DNA of 10,555 bases from Candidatus Omnitrophica bacterium CG1_02_40_15 (GTDB taxonomy: Bacteria > Omnitrophota > Gorgyraeia > Gorgyraeales > Gorgyraeaceae): NCBI GenBank assembly GCA_001871815.1, contig MNVP01000055.1:464-11018 (forward strand), written 5' to 3'. The notes beneath the pieces were generated by a model that ran no database searches, was not told the DNA's origin, and saw nothing but the letters and a program-made list of their open reading frames with translations. Both the position numbers and the translations under genes were made by a program. Below, in pieces: positions 1 to 6,400 of this stretch (the first letter of the stretch is position 1; the number at the start of each line of letters is the position of its first letter).

Positions 1-2
1 CA

Positions 3-992
3 ACAGCTCTTAAGGATGCTAAGGAAAATGACAGGGTGTTTTTAAGAATTAATGTTGGCAATAGAAAGACCAACGATGAATTATGGAGGCATCTTAAAGA
101 AAATGGATACCCTGTATTTGAAATAAATATAGAGGATATAAATTCCATAGGAGGCGTAATGCTTGGCCTCCAGAGAGCTGTAGCTACTGTAGGATATTTA
201 TGGGATATATGCTTTGTGGATCAGCCAGCGGTAGAAGGATATAAGTCAGAAACAAGAAAGGTTATGGCGGGTCTAAAAGAGGGGGATAGCGTAGAGGTTC
301 CGAAAGACTGGAAGAGCGTTTCGTTTAATAGTATAAAATTATATTATGATCGCCTAATAGCAGCAGGCGCTTTTACCGAAGAAGATCTGAAGGCTGGGGT
401 GGAAAAACTTGGCTCCACAATGGATAATGCGCCTTGCGTGTATGCAGCGATTATAAATATATTAAGATCAAGACCTGGTTTTGAGGCAAAAGAACTTACA
501 AGTTATGGCAGAATGACACAAGAATTGAGGACTATTTTACAGGCGGTTAGGAAAAATATATTTACGGATGGCCTTAGAATGCCATCCAAGCTTGGAGAGG
601 GCCCTGATAAAAACCATTCTTATCAGCAAAACATAGAAGATGGAAAAGATATGTGGTTTTCAACATATTTTATGCCGCTTAAAGTAGAACAGCCAGCAGC
701 GCTTACTTACGATGATAATTTAATAAAAGCTCAGACATTAGGCACGGTTAATTCTATAGTAAATAAAGGCCGTAAAGTAGCGCTTATTACTTTTGATTCT
801 ACAACTAAGGAAGCAGAGAAGGATGTAGAGTTGTTTTTCAAAGATGTAGAGCGTTATTTGAAAGTTTCTACACAAGCAGAATCACCTAAAAGGCAGGAAG
901 CCAAAGACATGGATCAGATCATAGCTGTTCAGGCAGAAACTGTTATAAGCAAACCAGCAGAATTTGAAAAATGGGTCGGGCATTGCCTTTAG
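3..992 (+). CDS. C-terminal part of a long protein with a glucose-6-phosphate-isomerase-like domain (5' end outside window, frame broken at 3' end)
   Basis: The frame is open from the left edge (first full codon at 3), so the GTG at 36 is an internal valine and not a start. The segment resembles the PGI half of bifunctional transaldolase/glucose-6-phosphate isomerases. It has a β-strand pair with FEINIEDINSIGGVML, then DQPAVEGYK at 219-245, matching the family's FDQPxVExxK. Later comes a DNLIKAQTLG...KGRKVALITF stretch (about 712-795) like the family's C-terminal helix and strand. In tal-PGI proteins a His-STGQ-x-HKGG segment sits between these; here one His remains (NHSYQQ, cat at 615) but the rest is not conserved, so isomerase activity is doubtful. 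A polar linker (about 860-915) follows, then the frame ends at 992 while similar-looking coding continues in the frame of 971-1243. The missing N-terminus may carry the signal peptide and TraB/ChaN-like module seen in the two large genes to the right; that is inference. The isomerase assignment comes from remembered motifs and is moderate. Confidence 0.7.
   Translation, partial: TALKDAKENDRVFLRINVGNRKTNDELWRHLKENGYPVFEINIEDINSIGGVMLGLQRAVATVGYLWDICFVDQPAVEGYKSETRKVMAGLKEGDSVEVPKDWKSVSFNSIKLYYDRLIAAGAFTEEDLKAGVEKLGSTMDNAPCVYAAIINILRSRPGFEAKELTSYGRMTQELRTILQAVRKNIFTDGLRMPSKLGEGPDKNHSYQQNIEDGKDMWFSTYFMPLKVEQPAALTYDDNLIKAQTLGTVNSIVNKGRKVALITFDSTTKEAEKDVELFFKDVERYLKVSTQAESPKRQEAKDMDQIIAVQAETVISKPAEFEKWVGHCL
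966..992 (+). other. Frameshift site in the PGI-like gene
   Basis: Upstream codons are gaa (966) and aaa (969), followed by tgg; the upstream frame stops at 990-992. A backward slip of one base at the five-A run (967-971) gives gaa-aaa-atg-ggt and opens a 90-codon frame to 1243. This can be a real 1-bp deletion (decay), a homopolymer assembly error, or recoding. No strong stimulatory stem or clear slippery heptamer was seen. Confidence 0.55.
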
Positions 993-1243
993 ACAATGTA
1001 GTGGTAATAATAGCCATGGATGAAGGTGAATATGCTTCAGTAAAAGAGTATAAAGGTTATCAGGATAGAGTTTATATAAAGACGCTTGCAGATTTAAAAG
1101 TAGACGAACAAGGCAGGCTTAATTTAATAGAGCTTTTCGCAGTAGAAGGATCATCAGGTAATTTCGGAGGCTTTAAATTAGGGACACCAGCCACAATTGA
1201 GAAATATAAATCAGTAGCTGGAGCAATAGCGCAAGGTGTATAA
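971..1243 (+). CDS. Continuation of the preceding protein in the -1 frame (C-terminal tail, 90 codons)
   Basis: This frame overlaps the end of the previous one by 22 nt. It begins with an ATG at 971 that has no Shine-Dalgarno-like sequence upstream (the preceding bases are gcagaatttgaaaa). The product has alternating hydrophobic strands (NVVVIIAMDEG, DRVYIKTLADL) and a Gly-rich segment (EGSSGNFGGFKLG). It shows no signal peptide or recognisable enzyme motif. It reads naturally as the C-terminal tail of the PGI-like protein: restoring one base at the A-run 967-971 joins the two frames as ...AEFEK-MGRALPLDN.... It ends 16 nt before the stem of a strong terminator, so this is the true 3' end of the transcription unit. 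An independent small gene, translationally coupled to the first, is possible but less likely. Confidence 0.6.
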   Translation: MGRALPLDNVVVIIAMDEGEYASVKEYKGYQDRVYIKTLADLKVDEQGRLNLIELFAVEGSSGNFGGFKLGTPATIEKYKSVAGAIAQGV

Positions 1244-1259
1244 TTTAAAAGTATAAGGC

Positions 1260-1307
1260 CAGGCCTTTTGAGATTTATAGCCACATCAAAAGGCCTGATT
1301 GGTTTTT
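1260..1307 (+). terminator. Rho-independent terminator of the PGI-like gene
   Basis: Perfect 12-bp inverted repeat CAGGCCTTTTGA (1260-1271) and TCAAAAGGCCTG (1286-1297) with a 14-nt loop. It is followed after five bases by a run of five T (1303-1307). It begins 16 nt after the stop codon at 1243, so it separates the left transcription unit from the genes to the right. Confidence 0.85.
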
Positions 1308-1330
1308 AATCAAGGTAGAGACATAAAAAA

Positions 1331-1612
1331 ATGCATAAAAAGATGAAAATAGTATTAATACTCATACTAATAGCAGTGTTTGCAGCATTAGATGCGGGAT
1401 ATGCTCTTAGGCCGCCTTCTCAGTTTAATGAGCAAAAGTCTAGTCAAGATCGCTTTAAGTATATTATAGGAAGACTAACCTCTGATAGATTTTCAATAAT
1501 AGATGATGATAGAAACCATGCGGCTGAGAAGATTTTAAGAAGATTTGCTGAAGGATATCTTCCTGATATAATGCCATATCAAATTCAAGGGATTGCTGAA
1601 AAAGTCCCTTGA
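1331..1612 (+). pseudogene. 5' stub of an exported protein gene, truncated by the insertion sequence
   Basis: The 93-codon frame starts with a clear Sec signal peptide: Lys-rich start, the hydrophobic core IVLILILIAVFAAL, and probable cleavage after AGYA, giving a mature N-terminus LRPPSQF. Two starts are possible, ATG 1331 and ATG 1343; a weak AGGTAG (about 1313-1318) lies 12 nt before the first. The mature part is charged and helical with no family I recognise. Native sequence ends at about 1586: the last residues (from about GIAEKVP) and the stop TGA at 1610-1612 are encoded by the left end of the IS. Beyond the right IS end (3327) there are only 9 bp before the -35 of the next gene, and no continuation of this reading frame is evident. 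The rest of the gene was therefore either very short or lost. No convincing promoter was seen between the terminator at 1307 and the start. Confidence 0.65.
1587..1605 (+). repeat. Left terminal inverted repeat of the IS
   Basis: AAGGGATTGCTGAAAAAGT, the exact reverse complement of 3308-3326. The left end is additionally palindromic: TCAAGGGA (1585-1592) pairs with TCCCTTGA (1605-1612), two of its bases lying in flanking DNA. Confidence 0.85.
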
Positions 1613-1629
1613 TTCCTGATATTGATTCC

Positions 1630-1658
1630 CCGTCGGAAAAAATTCCGTTCTCCGACGG
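1630..1658 (+). promoter_or_regulatory. Hairpin in the IS leader upstream of the transposase
   Basis: Perfect 8-bp stem CCGTCGGA (1630-1637) and TCCGACGG (1651-1658) with a 13-nt loop, just upstream of the transposase -35 box. In other ISs such structures limit expression from transcripts entering from outside; that role is inferred here. No T-run follows directly, so it is not called a terminator. Confidence 0.45.
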
Positions 1659-1667
1659 TAAAATCCA

Positions 1668-1696
1668 TTGCTTTTGCCCTCTTTTTAAGGTATACT
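1668..1696 (+). promoter_or_regulatory. Probable promoter of the transposase
   Basis: TTGCTT (1668-1673), 17-bp spacer, TATACT (1691-1696). The -10 is 5 of 6 to consensus and the -35 is 3 of 6. A strong ribosome binding site AGGGAGGA (1706-1713) and the ATG at 1720 follow at proper distances. Confidence 0.55.
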
Positions 1697-1719
1697 TGTT
1701 CTTAAAGGGAGGACAAAAT

Positions 1720-3207
1720 ATGCTAAAGAAAGAATCTGGACAGAAAGACTTCTTCGACAGTTACGTATACGAAAGGTTATTGCCGAATAAACACATCCTC
1801 TTGGATATAAAAGAATCTCTGGACTTCTCATTCGTCGACGAAGCGGCTAAGGATTTATATTCAGATGTGATGGGCCGTCCCAGCTTCCCCCCACAGGTAT
1901 TATTCAAGATGCTATTCCTGGAATTCTTCTATAACCTAAGCGATTATGACGTTGTGGAGCAGGTTAAGACTAATGTCTTATTCCGTTACTTCGCGGGACT
2001 TGGTATATCCGAGGACACCCCTGATGACACTACCCTTGTGGTGTTCCGTAAACGGCTCGGAGAAGAGCGCTTTAAAAGGTTATTCGATGATGTCGTTGCT
2101 AAGGCCAAAGAGAAAGGCCTTATAAAAGACACTCTCAAAATACTCGACGCCACGCACATAATAGCCGATATAGCAATACCTAGTACCGTAAATCTCTTAC
2201 GCCACGGAAGAAGAAGGATCATAAAAAGAATCGAGAAAAGACTTTCTCCTTCCGTGAAGGAAAAATATTTTAATGAAAAGAATCTCGCCTATAAGCCCAC
2301 CAAAGAGACATTGGAAGAAGAGATAGCGTTAACAAGGTCATTCGTAGATGAGCTCAAAGGAAAATTCACTGAAGAGATAGGCGAGGATATAGAGCTTCTG
2401 GAAGGGATAATAGCGCCTAAAGATACGAAGCCCGGCGGGCCCAAGGATCAGCTTGTAAGCTTTGTGGACTCTGACGCCGGCTTCGGTCATAAATCAATAG
2501 ATAAACCCTTCTGCGGCTATAAAGGCCACATAGCGCTTGACGCGGATTCCGGCATCGTTACCTCCGCCAGAACCATATCAGGTAACAGAAACGAAGGCAA
2601 TAACGATGAGGTTAAAGCGATATTAGACGATGATGAGTCTAAGGATATAACCCATAAGGCGGTAACAGCCGACAGCTTATATGACTCATATGAGAACAGG
2701 CTCGATATGCATAAACGAAAGATGCGCGCCTTCATACCAAGCCGCACCAGAACACGCAAAAAGAGAGTGCATATCGAGAATTTTGTTTATGACGAAGATA
2801 AAGACACTCTTATGTGCCCGGAAGGACACTCTCCCATATCCAAGACCAGCCAGGAGAATGGGAATCTTTTCATTTTTTCCACAAAATCCTGCAGGGGCTG
2901 TCCACAGATAAACGGCTGCCCAAAACCAAACAATGACAGGATCAGAGTCTTCGTAAGCAATGATTATAAGCTTATGCTGTTAGATAATATACCAGACAGG
3001 AAGGAAGCTCTTTTAAGACGAAAGATGATAGAAGGTAAATTCGGCGAGGCCAAGAAATGGCATAATCTACACAAAGCCCGTTACAGGCGGAAGAGCCGCG
3101 TAGCCATACAGGTATTTATGACGTTTATGGTATTAAATATAAAAAGAATGATGAAACTATTGCTTCCAGTGCCTGAATACGCTCTATGTGGTACGGGATT
3201 CGGATGA
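1720..3207 (+). CDS. IS1182-family-like DDE transposase
   Basis: Catalyses excision and insertion of its own element by binding the terminal repeats. The start is ATG 1720, placed 6 nt after AGGGAGGA. The frame is open further upstream to a TTG at 1609, but that would lie inside the IS end and before the promoter. The 495-aa product begins with the N-terminal helical region typical of the family (FFDSYVYERLLPNKHIL, then GRPSFPPQVLFKMLFLEFFY and DTTLVVFRKRLG). The RNase-H-like core follows. Likely catalytic residues are Asp143 (LDATH), Asp318 (TADSLYDS) and Glu438 (MIEGKFGEAK). Between the second and third lies a Cys-rich insertion (CPEGH...CRGCPQINGCPKP) that looks like a zinc ribbon and is common in this family. 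The C-terminus KARYRRKSRVAIQVFMTFMVLNIKRM is also typical. Nothing is missing, so it should be functional. IS1182 against another IS5-like group is judged by motif only. Confidence 0.85.
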   Translation: MLKKESGQKDFFDSYVYERLLPNKHILLDIKESLDFSFVDEAAKDLYSDVMGRPSFPPQVLFKMLFLEFFYNLSDYDVVEQVKTNVLFRYFAGLGISEDTPDDTTLVVFRKRLGEERFKRLFDDVVAKAKEKGLIKDTLKILDATHIIADIAIPSTVNLLRHGRRRIIKRIEKRLSPSVKEKYFNEKNLAYKPTKETLEEEIALTRSFVDELKGKFTEEIGEDIELLEGIIAPKDTKPGGPKDQLVSFVDSDAGFGHKSIDKPFCGYKGHIALDADSGIVTSARTISGNRNEGNNDEVKAILDDDESKDITHKAVTADSLYDSYENRLDMHKRKMRAFIPSRTRTRKKRVHIENFVYDEDKDTLMCPEGHSPISKTSQENGNLFIFSTKSCRGCPQINGCPKPNNDRIRVFVSNDYKLMLLDNIPDRKEALLRRKMIEGKFGEAKKWHNLHKARYRRKSRVAIQVFMTFMVLNIKRMMKLLLPVPEYALCGTGFG

Positions 3208-3307
3208 AAATAATTATTAAATCAAGAATTGAGGGAATTTAAAAAGTAAAGAATAGAGAATAGAAAAAATCTACGTGAATCCGACGATATCAACTCCCTA
3301 AAAATCT

Positions 3308-3326
3308 ACTTTTTCAGCAATCCCTT
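3308..3326 (-). repeat. Right terminal inverted repeat of the IS
   Basis: ACTTTTTCAGCAATCCCTT, a perfect 19-bp inverted copy of the left end. Identity stops on both sides: flanking base A at 3327 does not pair with C at 1586, and the inner base T at 3307 does not pair with C at 1606. Confidence 0.85.
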
Positions 3327-3335
3327 AAGAAATAC

Positions 3336-3364
3336 TTGACAAGAAAATGGTTACATGGTATACT
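3336..3364 (+). promoter_or_regulatory. Strong sigma-70-like promoter of the giant gene
   Basis: Consensus TTGACA (3336-3341), 17-bp spacer, TATACT (3359-3364), with TGG directly before the -10 giving an extended -10. Expected transcription start is about 3371, leaving a leader of roughly 54 nt before ATG 3425. The -35 starts 9 bp outside the IS right end, so the IS spared the core promoter but replaced everything upstream of it. Confidence 0.75.
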
Positions 3365-3385
3365 TTATATAGTTTTATAAAGTAT
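3360..3385. promoter_or_regulatory. 10-bp inverted repeat over the -10 and start region (operator or leader stem candidate)
   Basis: ATACTTTATA (3360-3369) and TATAAAGTAT (3376-3385) pair perfectly around a 6-nt spacer. The repeat overlaps the -10 box and the predicted transcription start, a position where a dimeric repressor could act. It is AT-only apart from one C and one G, so chance is possible in this AT-rich DNA. Confidence 0.4.
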
Positions 3386-3424
3386 TTTAAATATAGTTAA
3401 TCATAAAAACAATGGGAGGAATTG

Positions 3425-6400
3425 ATGTTTTCCAAACACCTGCGTAAGTTTATCTCTGTTTTAATTATTACCACCTTTTTCTTCTCTAGTATTAATATAA
3501 GCTATGCTTCCCCAAGTTCCAAATCTCTCTTCAAGAACAAAAAAGTCGATTACGATAAAATCAGCAACCAGTCCCAGGATACTCTCCAAAAGAAGCAGTC
3601 TGTCCTGAAGGGCGAAGATGCCAAGCAATTGGAATCTCAGGAAAAGGCATCCAAAAAAATCCTACAATCTAATTTAAGCGACATATCGCAGATACACATA
3701 CCGCAGGAATTAGGAAGGGTTGTAGAGGTTTACCAAGGCGCAGTAGCTAGTACAGAAGAAACAACTCCTTTGATAGTTGGCATCCAAGACCTGCATACAA
3801 ACCCAGAAGCTGAACTTAATTTAGCCAAAATCTTAGAGCTTCTCTTAAAAGATTATAATATGGGACTTGTTTGTTCAGAAGGAGCTGATGGGAAGATAGA
3901 TACTAGTCCGGTTTCAAGTTTTCCTGATTATGGCATAAGGGAAAGAGTTGCTAGAATTTTTATTAATTCAGGAGAGCTTACAGGAGAAGAATATCTGTCT
4001 ATTACAAAATACCCGGATTTACCAATGTGGGGCATAGAGACCAGGGATATCTATTTTAAGAACATAATCGGCTTTAATAAGATAATGAAATTTAGCCCAT
4101 CTTCTCAAGTCTTTATCTCGCAAACTAAAAAAGCCATAGTTGAGCTTAAGCCTAAGGTATACTCAAAAGACTTGTTGGATTTAGACCAAAAAGAAGCTGA
4201 ATTCAGCTCCCAGAAACTAGATACAGCCAAGTATATCCAGTATCTGACTAACTTTACCAAAAAGTCGAATATCTCCATGGCTAACTATAAAAATATCTCT
4301 TTACTGACCGAAACCATGGAAAAAGAAAAGACCATAGACCAGCTTAAGATAATGAACCAATCCCAGAATTTACTATTGAATCTACAGTCCAGCCTTCAGA
4401 TTAAATCCCTGAATAATGATTTAGACAGCCTTATGGCAAGAGCGAACCTGTATAAAGACCAGAAAATATCCCCATTCTCATTCTATAGCTATTTAAAAGA
4501 CCTGGCCAATAAACACCTGAAAGAAGATTTTTCTGCTAAATACCCAGAATTAAATAATTTCGTAGACTATCTCACTAAAGTAAACTCTCTTGATTCCACC
4601 AAGCTATTCACAGAACTCGAAGATTTAAACTTCACAATAAAAGAAGCCCTCTCTAAAAATGATGAACAGAAAACTCTTATAAAACTTGACCACAATATAA
4701 GCTTTCTTGAAAACTTCTTTAACCTTAAAGTCTCAAATGAAGACCTGGACTATTACCTTAATAATAAGGATTCCCATAAAGTAGCCTTCTTTAAAGACTT
4801 TTTACCAAAAACCCTTAAAAGATATAATATCAATGCCTTTATAGATTATAACCCCGCTCTCATAGATAACCACCTCCAGGAATTAGAAGACTTTTACAAG
4901 ATTGTGAAAGACAGAGATATAGCAATGGTAACAAACGCCATATCTGAGATAGAAAAGCGCAATGTAAAACTTGCAACACTTGTACATGGAGGATTCCATA
5001 CTAAAGGTATCACCAAGCTTTTAAGAGAAAAAGGCTATTCCTATATAATCGTATCCCCTTATTCAAAGACTGATATGGATGAGGAAAATTACCATTTCTT
5101 ACTATCAGGCAGGCGTAAACCAATAGAAGAGATATTAAAGAAAGAATTTAATCTACCCAAGATAGTTGATAAATTCACTAAGACTCTAAGAGTCGGTATC
5201 ATGTTTGCAGATACTGGCCTCCAGGATGCTTTAAACGCGTTGCTTAAAAGAGAACTTGGAATTTCTACAGGTGATACAGCCACGCTTCAGGCAACAATGG
5301 AAAGACTTCATGCTGCCATAGGAATGGCTCTTGCTGAAAGAGGAACAGGCATAGAAAGCTATCCTGGTGAAGCTGGCAGTGTAATACTGGCTTTTACCGG
5401 TGAAGGATGGCGATCAGCTTTTAGAGTTACAACCAATGATGTTACACTAGTCAATGAAGCTGATTATAGAGCAGGCGCAGGGACGCAAGTTGCAGTTGCA
5501 AATGGCGCTAAAGTAACAGCAGCACTAGCAAAAGACGAAGACGTTCTTGCGAGACAGAGATTGCTTAGACAAGCATATGTCTCACAAAGAAAATTTGCCA
5601 CGTTGGATGATGTTGATGTTACTGGTAAAACTGTTCTTGTTCGCCCGGATTTAAATGTGCAAGTGCAAGGCGGACATATTTTAAACCCTGACTCTCCTCA
5701 TGCTCGAGTGATTGCAGCAGCAGATACTTTAAAAGAATTGGTTGAAAAGAATGCCAAGGTTGTAGTAATTTTTCACCAAGGGCGCCCAGGAGAACCTGAT
5801 TTCATGGATATACCTGATGAGCATGCTGCGCAGTTGGAGAAATTGATAGGCCATCCTGTGAAATTTGTAAATGATCTATTTGGTTCTACAGCTATTCAAG
5901 CTATACAGTCTCTTAAACCTGGAGAAATTCTTGTTCTAAAACCTGTGCGAGCCAAAGACCTTTCGACAGGAAAAATCTTGGAAGAGAACCCTTATTTTGT
6001 AAGCTTGCTTGAAAGGTACATAGATTTGTTTGTGCTCGACGGTTTTTCTGTGTCGCATCGCGACAGTCCAAGTGTTACTGGGTTTGTGCGTACGCCTATG
6101 GTTGCTGGCAGGCTTATGGAGCGTGAGATTAAAGGAGCTACTAAGATACTTGCTCCGAGCCAACCGCATTTAGTAGTCGTGGGTGGTGGTAAAATAGCGG
6201 AAAAACTTTCTGAATTTGAATCTGCCTTGACAAGCGGCAGAGCGACAAAGGTCCTTTTAGGAGGCCGTCTTGCTAATCTGGCTTTGGTTGCTGCTCAGCT
6301 TGCAATGGAATCAGTAGATATGTCTAGTGATGGCTTATTTCAACTTGCAGTTGCAACTGTAGGTCAAGCCACAGCAGACGAACTTCAAAAAAGCGGAGAT

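Larger units (their letters stand above)
1587..3326 (+). mobile_element. Complete IS1182-like insertion sequence (1740 bp)
   Basis: The boundaries are set by perfect 19-bp terminal inverted repeats at 1587-1605 and 3308-3326. It contains a single transposase gene (1720-3207) with promoter and ribosome binding site, all inside the repeats. Size and transposase type fit the IS1182 family. The flanks give no clear target-site duplication: only a 3-bp AAG match (1587-1589 and 3327-3329), which overlaps the left repeat. The perfect ends and intact frame suggest a recent, possibly active copy. It interrupts the small exported-protein gene on its left and ends 9 bp before the -35 box of the giant gene on its right. 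Confidence 0.85.

Noticed and set aside
36..38. GTG at 36 as start of the PGI-like gene
   Set aside because: The frame is open to the left edge and the residues before it continue the domain, so the gene enters from outside the window.
966..975. Programmed -1 frameshift at the A-run
   Set aside because: There is no clear X-XXY-YYZ heptamer and no obvious downstream stem; decay or an indel error explains it more simply.
1609..1719. Upstream extension of the transposase to a TTG at 1609
   Set aside because: It would start inside the IS end and upstream of the IS promoter; ATG 1720 has a strong ribosome binding site at correct spacing and begins the conserved protein.
3422..3424. TTG as start of the giant gene
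   Set aside because: Only one base separates it from the GGGAGGA site; ATG 3425 is better placed and begins the signal peptide cleanly.
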